Assembly (NCBI GenBank): GCA_030826945.1
Contig: JAPQLC010000003.1
Location: forward strand, 124,001-188,000
DNA length: 64,000 bases
Reading direction: 5' to 3'
Source: Candidatus Thiobius zoothamnicola
GTDB taxonomy: Bacteria > Pseudomonadota > Gammaproteobacteria > Chromatiales > Chromatiaceae
Shown here: in pieces, positions 45,245 through 54,541 of the stretch
How positions within the stretch are numbered: the first letter of the stretch is position 1
How the letters are laid out: every line of letters begins with the position of its first letter
The notes under the pieces: generated by a model
Seen by the model: the letters and a program-made list of their open reading frames with translations, nothing else
Database searches by the model: none
What the model was told of the DNA's origin: nothing
Made by a program: the position numbers and the translations under genes

Positions 45245-47356
45245 ATGATAATGACAGCCCAATTTGAGTCTGACCTCTCCAAAACCTTTGAAGCGATCGC
45301 CAAAACCGTTCTGGAAAAAGCGTATAAAAATACTGATTTCAAACAAAGCGCAATCTACACGCCAGGTGTGGATGTTGATAAAAACAGATACTTTGAATTC
45401 AAAACAAAGCAAACCAACAAAGAAAACGATTTTGTCATTGACAATTTGCTGGTTGAGGCTCTCATTACAGCGCTTGAGGAAAAACGCAAAGGAAACACCG
45501 GCAAGATACTCCAAGATGCGTCGCGCATTTTTCTCTTTACCACCAATGACTCACTCAATGTCACTGAAGAGATCATATTCTCCGGGATAGTGAAATATAC
45601 TTTTAACGCGGCAAAAAAAATTATCGACGCTAATCAATCCATCAAAAAAGAAGAAAAGCCCTATTGCTACAGAAGCTTGGCAATGAGTTTGGGCAATGCA
45701 TTTTATGAAATGCTGAAAACATATGCACTTGAGAACAAATCAAGATGGGCTTACGTGCTCATCCGGAATGATTTTCTGGAATATCTGGCGCTTGGGTTAC
45801 TAAAAGATGTAAAAGAACCGATTAAAGATAAGATCTACGTTAAGAAAGCTTATTTTGACGAACCCAAAGAAGTTGCCGAATGCTTTGCAGATATTGCAGA
45901 CAGCTTGCTTAAAACAGCCATCAAAGAAACGCTTCATGCAGACAATCAGAAATTCTACGAAAATATCTGCATGGGAGGGTTTAATCTATACGAGATCGAT
46001 TTCTTAATCGATATTTGTGAGCATATACATGACATACTGGATGGCTGTCAAAATATGCTGGAAAACCCAATAACTGTCAGACTAAAAGAAGATGAGAAGG
46101 CGGCGATACAACGAATCCTATACCGGGAATTTAACATCGCTGATAATGATCCGAAAAAAGAGATGAAAGAAAATGAAGTCAGAGCGAGGACTACCAAAGC
46201 CATTGATGCTTACTTAAAACACCATAAGCTGATGGAGCTTTGCAAGGGTAGTATCCCACTTTATCCGAAGAAGAATGACCCTGAGAAAGGCGCGAACGCC
46301 TGGACAGACCCAGAATCACATTATGTTGCAACAAAAGATATGGCATCTTTCTCGCTGGGAAAAGAACACAAAAGTTTTTTTATCCGGAGAAACAGAATCA
46401 ACCTGACTGAGCGTAACTTCATTTCCAACTATACGAATAAAGACAGGGGCGTAGGCAACCAACTCTCAGATGAACTATTCACATTCCAGCATCATGTAAG
46501 AGCACGTACCATTATTCACGAAACTCTACATATGGTGCCATTATACCAAGATTATACCTACCTGAATAAAATCACTATGCATTATGAAAGTGAAGATGAT
46601 GAACAAGATAATTCAGGGAAAACGGTTTTTTATTTCTCGCAAAATGCTTACGAGAAGGAAGGCTCGGTCTACGGACATAGAGAACTCATTGCGTCAGCCA
46701 GAAAACCTCTGATTGACACTAAAAACGACTCCAACGTGGACAATAAATTTCTTGCCGCGAATAAAACGATTAATGTTGATTCTTTCGTGAAAATTATTGG
46801 CACACTTTACTTCATGTATGCAAAACGCACACCGAACCAGCGGTTTATCGGCAATATCTATGCGAGCCGGAAGAAAATCACAGACTATCTGGTTGCGAAC
46901 CTTCATTATGCACTAAAGAAAAGTAAAGAAAAAAATGAAGATCCGAAGAATTCGTTCTTTCCCCAGCATGAAGAAGTCGCAAAATATCATTACGATAACC
47001 TCCCTACTTTCGTTGAAAAATTAGAGGCCGATCTGTGGTGGAAAAAATGGGAAAGTAACTTCGATAATACCTACAAGAGAAAATCTTCCGCTGACATTGG
47101 AAATGACTTGAACGAAGCAACTGAAGAGGATCAAACATACGACAATTTATTCGATATGTTTACGAATTACACCGGAGTCATCAAAAAGCTATACGGTACT
47201 TTTTTTGCAGAATATGTTCGTAGAGTCATAAACTCCTGGAACCAGAACGGTGAATTTAAAGTCGTTAGTTACCATGCCGCTGATCTAAATGAGTTATACG
47301 ACCTGAGCAAACCAGATATTCAGCAACAGAACTCCGACAATGGTGGACTGGATTAG
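45245..47356 (+). CDS. Putative zinc metallopeptidase with HExxH, M35/aspzincin-like
   Basis: A 703-residue protein with no signal peptide and lower G+C than its neighbours. The C-terminal half has HETLH (residues 425-429, in ARTIIHETLHMVP). About 70 residues later come YGHRELIASAR and then NVDSFVKIIGTLYF. This order resembles the lysine-specific metallo-endopeptidase/M35 group, where HExxH is followed by a 'YG...A...NADSY..F' segment; a GTxxxYD third-ligand motif is not clear. The N-terminal ~320 residues are unrecognised and mostly helical. AGGAG lies 7 nt before the ATG. An effector or toxin role is inference. Confidence 0.7.
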   Translation: MIMTAQFESDLSKTFEAIAKTVLEKAYKNTDFKQSAIYTPGVDVDKNRYFEFKTKQTNKENDFVIDNLLVEALITALEEKRKGNTGKILQDASRIFLFTTNDSLNVTEEIIFSGIVKYTFNAAKKIIDANQSIKKEEKPYCYRSLAMSLGNAFYEMLKTYALENKSRWAYVLIRNDFLEYLALGLLKDVKEPIKDKIYVKKAYFDEPKEVAECFADIADSLLKTAIKETLHADNQKFYENICMGGFNLYEIDFLIDICEHIHDILDGCQNMLENPITVRLKEDEKAAIQRILYREFNIADNDPKKEMKENEVRARTTKAIDAYLKHHKLMELCKGSIPLYPKKNDPEKGANAWTDPESHYVATKDMASFSLGKEHKSFFIRRNRINLTERNFISNYTNKDRGVGNQLSDELFTFQHHVRARTIIHETLHMVPLYQDYTYLNKITMHYESEDDEQDNSGKTVFYFSQNAYEKEGSVYGHRELIASARKPLIDTKNDSNVDNKFLAANKTINVDSFVKIIGTLYFMYAKRTPNQRFIGNIYASRKKITDYLVANLHYALKKSKEKNEDPKNSFFPQHEEVAKYHYDNLPTFVEKLEADLWWKKWESNFDNTYKRKSSADIGNDLNEATEEDQTYDNLFDMFTNYTGVIKKLYGTFFAEYVRRVINSWNQNGEFKVVSYHAADLNELYDLSKPDIQQQNSDNGGLD

Positions 47357-47505
47357 TAAAGTATCGGGCATCCCCAATTGATAGATAGAACCATATTATC
47401 GTGCATAATGGCTAGATAACATCGTCATACAAGCGGGTACAGATATTTAACAATGTTATTCATCGTTATTTCCAGACAGACTTTTCATTGATAAATAACC
47501 TATAA

Positions 47506-47534
47506 TTGACAAAGCGGATCTTCATCGAGATAAT
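47506..47534 (+). promoter_or_regulatory. Sigma70-type promoter of rpsT
   Basis: TTGACA (47506-47511), a 17-bp spacer, then GATAAT (47529-47534), about 45 bp before the rpsT start. The -35 box is perfect and the -10 box differs from consensus at one base. Confidence 0.8.
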
Positions 47535-47579
47535 TATCGGCCTTGAAAATTAAGATGATGTCTACTCAGGAGAATCTTT

Positions 47580-47840
47580 GTGGCAAACTCCGCCCAAGCC
47601 CGTAAACGCGCGACCCAAGCCGAAACCCGTCGCCAACGCAATGCCAGCCGCCGTAGCATGATGCGTACTTATGTCAAAAAAGTCCTCAATGCAATTACGA
47701 CAGGCGACAAAAATACGGCGCAAGAAACTTTTAAAACTGCAGCAGCCATTCTGGATCGCATGGCGGGTAAAGGTCTTATCCATAAAAATAAGGCGGCCCG
47801 ACATAAAAGCCGTTTAAACGCACAAATCAAGGCGATGTAA
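47580..47840 (+). CDS. rpsT: 30S ribosomal protein S20
   Basis: An 86-residue basic protein matching S20 ([22 protein letters not shown], then [13 protein letters not shown]-like end). It binds 16S rRNA early in 30S assembly. The start is GTG with AGGAG 7 nt upstream; an unusual start codon is also known for E. coli rpsT and is linked to its autogenous control. It has its own promoter and terminator. Confidence 0.96.
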   Translation: MANSAQARKRATQAETRRQRNASRRSMMRTYVKKVLNAITTGDKNTAQETFKTAAAILDRMAGKGLIHKNKAARHKSRLNAQIKAM

Positions 47841-47867
47841 GATAAAGCCTGAAGATATGAATACCCA

Positions 47868-47896
47868 AAAACCAGTCCAAGCGGCTGGTTTTTTTG
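47868..47896 (+). terminator. Intrinsic terminator of rpsT
   Basis: AACCAGTCC pairs with GGCTGGTT (one bulged base) across a short loop and is followed by a run of seven T residues, 28 bp after the rpsT stop. Confidence 0.85.
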
Positions 47897-47927
47897 TCCG
47901 TGTAATTTGTCACTTATGTGTCAATTT

Positions 47928-47945
47928 TGTAAGAAATATCCTACG
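47928..47945 (+). promoter_or_regulatory. GacA-box-like upstream element
   Basis: TGTAAG-N6-CCTACG matches the GacA upstream activating sequence TGTAAG-N6-CTTACA at 10 of 12 positions. It is centred about 55 bp before the inferred start of the candidate Rsm-like RNA; a weak -10 (CATAAT, 47980-47985) lies between, with no good -35, as expected of an activator-dependent promoter. Confidence 0.5.
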
Positions 47946-47991
47946 CTTCCATCAGAACAGGCTCAGAAAAGCCTGACCTCATAATGGCATC

Positions 47992-48124
47992 ATATCCCTG
48001 TCGCCAACATGGATCAGATGGAATTGCTTAAATAAACAGGGATTGTTGGAAGGGAACCGGTAATGCCAACCGAGCTTGGTGACAATCTGGCCCCGCCATA
48101 CGGATATGGCGGGGCTTTTTATTT
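47992..48124 (+). ncRNA. Candidate RsmY/RsmZ/CsrB-type CsrA-sequestering RNA
   Basis: An intergenic segment of ~130 nt with five ANGGA motifs (starting at 48009, 48018, 48038, 48051 and 48100) plus one TTGGA. ATCCCTGT (47994) pairs perfectly with ACAGGGAT (48036), placing two motifs in its loop. GTTGG (48045) pairs with CCAAC (48066), placing the fourth in a loop. The last is in the loop of a strong terminator. Repeated GGA loops with an intrinsic terminator are the hallmark of CsrA/RsmA-binding RNAs, and a GacA-like box lies upstream. The transcript start is inferred and no homology search was made. Confidence 0.55.
48091..48124 (+). terminator. Strong intrinsic terminator of the candidate sRNA
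   Basis: CCCCGCCATA pairs perfectly with TATGGCGGGG across a CGGA loop, followed by CTTTTTATTTT. It faces the ntrY stop, but the T-run orientation serves the plus strand. Confidence 0.9.
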
Positions 48125-48169
48125 TGCACGATCATCACCCCAACCGACACAATTCGCCGAGTCAAAAAA

Positions 48170-50326
48170 TCAACCTGCAAGTTTGATAATGGCATGAACC
48201 GTCAATAACACCACGATCTTGGCTCCCCGGCCATCCGCTCTATTTTCCGCATACACACTCCCTCCGTGTTCACTGATAATACGTTTGACAATCGCCAACC
48301 CCAAACCCGTGCCTTTTGATTTGGTTGTCATATAAGGTTCAAACGCCCTGTCAAGCAACTCAGGATCAAAGCCCATACCATCATCCACAAGCTGGATCTG
48401 CGCCTTCTGGTGTGTCTGATGCCGCACCAATCGGGTACTGAGACATATCCTCCCTTGCCGCCCAGATAGCGCTTCCTGCGCATTCTTAATCAAGTTGTGT
48501 AGTACTTGGCGCATCCGCACCGGATCAAGTTCAACCTGTACGCCTGCTGCATCTGGCCGATAATCAATTCGGTTATTTGAACCTTCATACAGATCAAACA
48601 CCTCACGAATAAATTTATCCAACAACACCGGCTTGGATGCCAATCTGCAAGGACGCGCATAATCCGAAAACTCATTCACCATCATTTTCAGCGCTTCGAC
48701 TTGTTGGATGATGGTATGCGTCGCCCGATCCAACACATCGGCTTGTTCAGATGACATGTGACCAAGATACTTGCGTCGCACACGCTCCGCCGCCAACTGA
48801 ATCGGCGTCAATGGATTTTTAATTTCATGCGCCAACCGCCGCGCCACCTCTCCCCAAGCCGCATCGCGCTGCGCACTAACCAATTCAGTCACATCATCAA
48901 ATACCAACACATGGCCTACTATTCCGATATCAGGTGAAGGCAAACTAGAACGTTGACAAAGCAAAATTTGCCGACCATTAGCGCGTCGTAGAGTCACCTC
49001 TGCCTGTTCCTCAAGCAGGCCGCCGCTCTCCGTATCAAAACACTTCACGAAGGGTGATAAATACGGTGCATTTTCCATCAAAGATTTTAGCGCGCGTCCT
49101 TGGTAATCTTTGATCGGTAATTGCAAAATCTTCTCCGCCGCCGGATTTGCAGTCTGGATAATCTCCAAGCGATCCAACGCCATAACGCCGCTGGATAATG
49201 CGCCCAGCACGGTTTCAAGGTATTTGTGCTGAGCTTGCAACTCGCGCCGACTGGCATCCGCCTGGTTTCTTGCCTGCGAAATGCGGCGCATCATTTCATT
49301 GAAAGAGTCCACCAAGAAACCTAATTCGTCTTTTGCGGCGGGCAACGGCAATTGCTTGTCATAGTTACCTTGCGCAACAGCCCGGGTACCCTCCGAAATA
49401 TCTCGAATAGGCTTAACCAGTTGTCTGGAAGTATAAAAAGCCGCCCAAAATGCGGCGAACAAACCCAGCATCAACACCAAAGACAAGGTGAATGCAAAAC
49501 TGAACTTGATGGAATCACGTAAATAAGCCCGTTCACGATAGGCTTCATAAGCGGACTGCACTTGTGTCGTCAAACCACTTAAACTTTCAGAGACCGGATA
49601 AATGGCTTGTAAAATCAACCCCCGGCTCTTGGTATCAGGCGCGAGACAGCGTACAACCAGTTGGTTAGAAAGGGTCGGCACCAGACTGACAAAAGATTTG
49701 CGCATGGATATTTGCTGCATCATATGTTCAGTCGGAGGGGTCGGCACCAAAACTTCCGGGTTTTGATGACTCACAGCGACACCTTTACCCTGCATATCCA
49801 ACAGAGATATTTCAATCGCTCCGGATGACTCCCGTAATTCACTCAAATTGAGCATTAACGCCGTCACCGACGAATCCTCTTGTGAATTCAGCAAACTTTG
49901 TGTCAACGTCAAACGCTCACGCTTGTGCAAATCCAGCGATACTTTGCTGAGCGATAGCGCATCCTCCATGGCACTATCCACTTGCACATCAAACCAGCCA
50001 TCGATCCCTTTCGCCAGAAACTGCAACGAATAAAGATACACCACGCTCACGGGTGCCAATGACAAACCCACAAACAAGGCCACCAAACGTAAATTAAGGT
50101 GTGAGCCTGAAATGTGCCGACGATAATCACGTAATAACCGCCATAAACTCCACCCCACTACCAAAACCAGTAACGCCAGCCCCGTGACAGTAAATAACAA
50201 GAGCGGAATAAACCAAGTATCCAACACATCGGAGCGCTGCACAGCTTCGCTCATCATGTGCAAGGACGCCAGCAGCAGCAATACCAGCAACAGGACGGCG
50301 AACATTCCAATACGCTGCGCTTTCAT
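48170..50326 (-). CDS. ntrY: NtrY-like sensor histidine kinase
   Basis: A 718-residue membrane sensor kinase. Two N-terminal helices (~residues 7-30 and 45-65) and others near residues 85 and 280 flank a periplasmic sensing region. Then come a HAMP linker, a PAS domain (VMALDRLEIIQTANPAAEKIL), HisKA with phospho-acceptor H500 in LAHEIKNPLTP, and an HATPase domain (NLIKNAQEAL, DDGMGFDPELL, TKSKGTGLGLAIV). NtrY-type kinases respond to nitrogen or redox state. The ATG overlaps the DUF4390 stop (ATGA). The partner regulator gene ntrX, normally next, is absent here. Confidence 0.88.
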   Translation of the reverse strand: MKAQRIGMFAVLLLVLLLLASLHMMSEAVQRSDVLDTWFIPLLLFTVTGLALLVLVVGWSLWRLLRDYRRHISGSHLNLRLVALFVGLSLAPVSVVYLYSLQFLAKGIDGWFDVQVDSAMEDALSLSKVSLDLHKRERLTLTQSLLNSQEDSSVTALMLNLSELRESSGAIEISLLDMQGKGVAVSHQNPEVLVPTPPTEHMMQQISMRKSFVSLVPTLSNQLVVRCLAPDTKSRGLILQAIYPVSESLSGLTTQVQSAYEAYRERAYLRDSIKFSFAFTLSLVLMLGLFAAFWAAFYTSRQLVKPIRDISEGTRAVAQGNYDKQLPLPAAKDELGFLVDSFNEMMRRISQARNQADASRRELQAQHKYLETVLGALSSGVMALDRLEIIQTANPAAEKILQLPIKDYQGRALKSLMENAPYLSPFVKCFDTESGGLLEEQAEVTLRRANGRQILLCQRSSLPSPDIGIVGHVLVFDDVTELVSAQRDAAWGEVARRLAHEIKNPLTPIQLAAERVRRKYLGHMSSEQADVLDRATHTIIQQVEALKMMVNEFSDYARPCRLASKPVLLDKFIREVFDLYEGSNNRIDYRPDAAGVQVELDPVRMRQVLHNLIKNAQEALSGRQGRICLSTRLVRHQTHQKAQIQLVDDGMGFDPELLDRAFEPYMTTKSKGTGLGLAIVKRIISEHGGSVYAENRADGRGAKIVVLLTVHAIIKLAG

Positions 50327-50874
50327 GGCTTGAGCCGCCACTCCCAAGGCTCCACCGTCAATGACCATTCGGGCGATGTGTAGGCACGAACGCGCAGCGG
50401 CAAAGGTAACGCCTCAACATCCAGATAAGCTTCCAGGCGCACCAGATAGTGTTGGCCCAGGTCCAACTGATTACGCCCAATCAATTTCAAATCACGAATA
50501 CGGCCAAGATAACGCAACGCCGCCGAAGAAGTGGCAAAAGCCTGCTTAGACGCTGATTCAGGGGTGATCACTTCGTATAAACCGGACAAAGCGCGATAAC
50601 GCAAAATATGGCGTAAACGGTGTTCAACCGCATCCTGACGCCAGAACCAGATATCAACCTCGCGCATACGGATACGAGTCTCAAAAGTCACGGCAACACC
50701 ATTCTGCAATGCCTGCATCACCGCATCCGTCAGGTCATAACTCACCAGGGCGTCTAAATAAATATTGTCATCCTCGCCTAAGGTTATCACCACTTGATTA
50801 AAGCGCAGCAGATTGGATGCTGAAGCGCCGCCAATCAACAATACCAGCGATATCAAAGCGATTGATTTAAACAT
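50323..50874 (-). CDS. DUF4390 protein
   Basis: A 183-residue exported protein: hydrophobic signal sequence (residues 1-19, FKSIALISLVLLIGGASA), then a beta-rich domain (NIYLDALVSYDLTDAVMQALQNGV, FETRIRMRE, YEVITPESASKQAFATSSAAL) diagnostic of DUF4390. The function is not known. It overlaps rsmB upstream by 8 bp and ntrY downstream by 4 bp, the conserved rsmB-DUF4390-ntrY order of beta/gammaproteobacteria, which suggests coupling to NtrY signalling. Confidence 0.9.
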   Translation of the reverse strand: MFKSIALISLVLLIGGASASNLLRFNQVVITLGEDDNIYLDALVSYDLTDAVMQALQNGVAVTFETRIRMREVDIWFWRQDAVEHRLRHILRYRALSGLYEVITPESASKQAFATSSAALRYLGRIRDLKLIGRNQLDLGQHYLVRLEAYLDVEALPLPLRVRAYTSPEWSLTVEPWEWRLKP

Positions 50875-52201
50875 CCACGCTGTCTTTTACTAACAAGGCA
50901 TAATAAAAACCATCCATGCCCCATTCGCCAGGCAGAATTTGTCTGCCGACCTCACAACATTGCCCCCAATCGTCCAGTTTCAGAGCATCCGGCATACGGG
51001 CGATATGCGCATCCTGTTGGGTGTGTAAGAAATGCTGAATGCATAAGCTGTTTTCTTCAGGCAACCAGGAGCATGTCGCGTATAACAATTTGCCTCCCGG
51101 TTTAAGACAAGGCCACAATGATTGCAGTAAATCGAATTGGCGTTGCGCCAACGCGCCAATATCCCTGTCGCGCCGCAATAAACGAATATCCGGATGACGT
51201 CGCATCACGCCAGTTGCCGAGCATGGCGCATCCAGTAAAATACGATCAAATGGCTGATCAAACCACTCATCCAACGGTTTTGATACGTCCGCCACCACCA
51301 TGCTGGCAGATTTCTGCAAGCGTTGTAAATTGTCCGCCACCCGATGTAAACGCGCTTCGTCAATATCGGTCGCCACCAAATCCAGACTGTCGGCCAGCTC
51401 TAAGAGATGACCGGTTTTGCCGCCTGGCGCAGCGCAGGCATCCAAAACACGCTGCCCGGATGACACATCCAATAAATGCGCGGCTAACTGTGCTCCAGCA
51501 TCTTGCACCGAAACCCAACCTTCACGGAAACCCGGTATCTGCTCAACCGGCATAGGTCGCTGCAATACGACGGCATTGGGTGCCAACGCATGCGCATCCG
51601 CCGATATTTTGTGTTCATGCAATCGTGAGAGATAGCGATCAATCGATTCAACCTGACAGTTCAAACGCAAGGTCATCGGCGCTCGCTGCTGTAAAGTCTC
51701 CAAAATGCTTCGATATGCTTGCGGCCAGGCATGGCAAGCGGCTTCAATCAACCAAGCAGGTTGGGCATATTGAATCATCAAATCACTTTGTTGAACACTT
51801 TGTATGCGTTCTGGATGCCGACTGATATCGCGTTGTATGCCGCGCAAGACAGCATTGACCAGTTTACTGGCCCAGCTTTTATGCAATATTCGGGTTAAAT
51901 CAACCGCCGTAGACAACACCGCATGCGCTGGCGTCCGGGTATGCATCAATTGATAAGCACCCAATATCAACAGTAAATGAACATCCTGATCTTTGTTGCG
52001 TAACGGTTTCTGTAGCCGGTCACCAACAATGGCTTGTAATTGCCCATACCAACGACAAACGCCATACGATAACTCAGCGATCAACGCACGATCCCTGGGA
52101 TCAATGGCAGACGCATGAGCTTCCAACGCCTTGTCAAGCGATTGACCTTGCAAGACCTTACGGAGATTCAAAATCACGATATAACGAGGATCAGATAACA
52201 A
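50867..52201 (-). CDS. rsmB: 16S rRNA m5C967 methyltransferase RsmB
   Basis: About 444 residues: a NusB-like RNA-binding N-terminal domain and a SAM methyltransferase domain. SAM loop DACAAPGGKTGHL; the two cysteines of m5C enzymes are in LLDAPCSATGVMRRHPDIR and YATCSW. It methylates C967 of 16S rRNA. The start is uncertain: the longest frame begins at a TTG (52222) lying in the U-tract of an upstream terminator. I prefer the TTG at 52201, with AAAGGG about 6 nt upstream and SDPRYIV as the aligned N-terminus. Confidence 0.92.
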   Translation of the reverse strand: MLSDPRYIVILNLRKVLQGQSLDKALEAHASAIDPRDRALIAELSYGVCRWYGQLQAIVGDRLQKPLRNKDQDVHLLLILGAYQLMHTRTPAHAVLSTAVDLTRILHKSWASKLVNAVLRGIQRDISRHPERIQSVQQSDLMIQYAQPAWLIEAACHAWPQAYRSILETLQQRAPMTLRLNCQVESIDRYLSRLHEHKISADAHALAPNAVVLQRPMPVEQIPGFREGWVSVQDAGAQLAAHLLDVSSGQRVLDACAAPGGKTGHLLELADSLDLVATDIDEARLHRVADNLQRLQKSASMVVADVSKPLDEWFDQPFDRILLDAPCSATGVMRRHPDIRLLRRDRDIGALAQRQFDLLQSLWPCLKPGGKLLYATCSWLPEENSLCIQHFLHTQQDAHIARMPDALKLDDWGQCCEVGRQILPGEWGMDGFYYALLVKDSVDV

Positions 52202-52218
52202 TGCTAGCCCTTTAAAAC

Positions 52219-52254
52219 CCAAAAAACCCGGTTAACACAGTTTAACCGGGTTTC
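52219..52254 (-). terminator. Intrinsic terminator between the PuuD-like gene and rsmB
   Basis: AACCCGGTTAA pairs with TTAACCGGGTT across a 6-nt loop; read on the minus strand it is followed by a run of T. It ends the transcript of the PuuD-like gene directly upstream of rsmB. Confidence 0.88.
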
Positions 52255-52347
52255 TCAATATCGAAGCCTGAGTAAAGTCAAATACTATCGATCACTTTCA
52301 GGCGATTGAAACGGCTTAACAAACAGATAAGCCATGGTGAAACGATA

Positions 52348-52950
52348 TCAGAATGGCAACAAACCACCATGGCCATGCCCCACCATGCTCAACAACATGG
52401 GAATGGACAACAGAGTGTTGACCCGCGAAGCATACAAAGCGACCACTTTGGCTTTGGCGATCTCTTCGGGACTGGCAGGCGTAGCCGACAAACCTAAAAT
52501 CTTTTTCTGATTCGGCCAGATCAAACCCCATACGTTGAACAACATAATCGTGCCCAGCCAAGCGCCAATACCGATAATGGCCATACCACCGCTTAAAGTA
52601 AACGCATCAATGATGCCTTGGTGGCCGCCACCAATTTGGGCAAGAGCGCTGATGCCAGTCAACCAAGTTAACAAAGCCGCCCAACGGAAGAACCACAAAG
52701 CACGCGGCGCGACATATTGATTGATCGCTGCTGGACCCGGCTCCTTATCCGCCACCGCATTCGCGACAGCGGGAACCTGCACGAAATTAAAGTAATACAA
52801 CAAACCAATCCACATAATGCCAACAATCACATGAAGCCAGACCGTCAGCCCCAGAGTGTTGCCGCCAACACCCATTAACAGGCTGATAACAACGGCAAGG
52901 ATCACCCCCAATATGGCGGTTTGCCAAGGTGATTTAAGTGGGTTCATCAT
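52348..52950 (-). CDS. PuuD-like (urate hydroxylase membrane domain) integral membrane protein
   Basis: A 200-residue membrane protein with about four to five helices. WLHVIVGIMWIGLLYYFNFVQVPA (split here as a conserved helix with a histidine) and ALWFFRWAALLTWLTG match the N-terminal membrane domain of PuuD-type proteins. Full PuuD carries a C-terminal cytochrome c domain, which is missing here. Conserved histidines in helices suggest haem or copper binding (inference). Start at the first ATG of ATGATG, with AGGAG 4 nt away; an upstream in-frame start lacks such a site. Urate oxidation itself is not supported by context. Confidence 0.75.
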   Translation of the reverse strand: MMNPLKSPWQTAILGVILAVVISLLMGVGGNTLGLTVWLHVIVGIMWIGLLYYFNFVQVPAVANAVADKEPGPAAINQYVAPRALWFFRWAALLTWLTGISALAQIGGGHQGIIDAFTLSGGMAIIGIGAWLGTIMLFNVWGLIWPNQKKILGLSATPASPEEIAKAKVVALYASRVNTLLSIPMLLSMVGHGHGGLLPF

Positions 52951-53131
52951 TTCTCTCCTATAACATTGCACAAAATAAATACATTCCTCATCGCCGACGA
53001 AACCTGCCGCCAAACAATGAACGATAACGACCATCGCCTAATTTTTGAGGCTATTCTATTGAGTTGCCTTAAGTCAGGCAATTTGATAAATCCGCTAAGT
53101 CATTGTTGAATAATCCTGCGCAGAAACAGCG

Positions 53132-54430
53132 CTACCCTGATTCAATACGCAGACGACTGGCCGGAAATTTACAACAAAAACGGCTCCCTTTACCGACAAC
53201 GCTATGCATATCCAGCACAGCACCATGCGCTTGCAACACATGCTTAACGATCGCTAATCCCAACCCAGTACCGCCCTGGCTGCGCGAACGGCCGACATCC
53301 ACCCGATAAAAACGTTCGGTCAGGCGGGAAAGATGCTCTTTGCTGATCCCTTCACCATTATCTTCAACAATGAAATAACCGCCATTCTCATCCGTAGACC
53401 AAGTCACCCGTATAACTCCACCTTTGGGCGTATAATTCACGGCGTTAGTGGTTAAGTTGGCGAAAGCGCTGTGTAACTGCGAAAAATTACCCATCAGTTG
53501 TTTGGCGCTTTCAATGTTCAAAGTAATTTCCAATCTGTCACCAGCCAACGAACAAGCATCGGCCACAACCTGTTCAGCTATCGCCGCAACATCAACCAAC
53601 TCGCGCCGTGCTTCATCCACATGCCCTTCCAGCCGCGCCAGCAACAACAAATCCTCCACGATTCGGCGCATGCGGCTAGCCTGTTGTTCCATTAAATCAA
53701 GCGGCTTCCGCCAATGATTGACACACTCTGATTCCTCAAGCCCCATATTTTCAATAAAACCACTGATGACCGTTAACGGGGTACGTAGTTCATGCGAAAC
53801 ATTCGCCACAAAGTCTTTGCGAATCTGGTCAATACGCAAACGTTCAGTAATATCCTGCGCAAGCAGGAGACGCTGCCCATCACCATAAGGGGTAATGCGT
53901 ATGGATAATGTCCGATCTTGCGAACCAGGAGCCGGTGCTTCAAGTGGTTCGGTGAAATCACCGGCCTGCAAATACCGCACAATCGCCGGATTACGAAACA
54001 AATTCACTAACGGCTGTTTGACATCCTGAGGGTATCGTAACGCCAGAAATTGACCGGCGGCTTCATTAAACCACTGAATTTCGTCCTGTCCGCTTAAAGC
54101 AATAATCGCATCAGGTAATGCCGCCGTGGAATCATGCAATTGCTGCAATTTTTTCTGCAACTCACTTTCGCGCTGCCGATGTGCATCATTAATGCGCTTA
54201 GCCTGCGCATAAATATCCGCCCAGATACCCATATGCCTGGGGATATTATCGTCAAGCGGGTTGCTCAACCAGTGCACTAAACGCTGCAGGTTATATAAAT
54301 TACGTAAAGCATAGATGAACAAACCGACAAACAGAAACAACCAAAGGTATCCAAACAACAATCCGGCGACCCAACCCAGTAACAATACAAAAGCCAGACG
54401 CCATACCTCTGATTGCCAATGATTTTGCAT
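53132..54430 (-). CDS. phoR: Phosphate regulon sensor kinase PhoR
   Basis: A 432-residue histidine kinase. Two close hydrophobic segments (residues ~10-45) without a large periplasmic loop, a PAS domain (LPDAIIALSGQDEIQWFN), HisKA with VSHELRTPLTVISGF, and HATPase motifs (NLTTNAVNYTP, VEDNGEGIS, GGTGLGLAIVKHVL). This layout is that of PhoR. It lies 111 bp downstream of phoB on the same strand. No pst genes are in the window. Confidence 0.93.
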   Translation of the reverse strand: MQNHWQSEVWRLAFVLLLGWVAGLLFGYLWLFLFVGLFIYALRNLYNLQRLVHWLSNPLDDNIPRHMGIWADIYAQAKRINDAHRQRESELQKKLQQLHDSTAALPDAIIALSGQDEIQWFNEAAGQFLALRYPQDVKQPLVNLFRNPAIVRYLQAGDFTEPLEAPAPGSQDRTLSIRITPYGDGQRLLLAQDITERLRIDQIRKDFVANVSHELRTPLTVISGFIENMGLEESECVNHWRKPLDLMEQQASRMRRIVEDLLLLARLEGHVDEARRELVDVAAIAEQVVADACSLAGDRLEITLNIESAKQLMGNFSQLHSAFANLTTNAVNYTPKGGVIRVTWSTDENGGYFIVEDNGEGISKEHLSRLTERFYRVDVGRSRSQGGTGLGLAIVKHVLQAHGAVLDMHSVVGKGSRFCCKFPASRLRIESG

Positions 54431-54541
54431 ACCCAGTACTCCGCTAACCCAATGATGGTCTATTCAGCATTGCCGACGAGGCCCGTTTTGTCATGAACGC
54501 AAAAAGCTCACTGAGACCGTCATTATTGAGTTGACAGAATA

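Noticed and set aside
52951-53034. Upstream in-frame extension of the PuuD-like gene
   Set aside because: It lacks a ribosome binding site, while AGGAG directly precedes the ATGATG at 52950.
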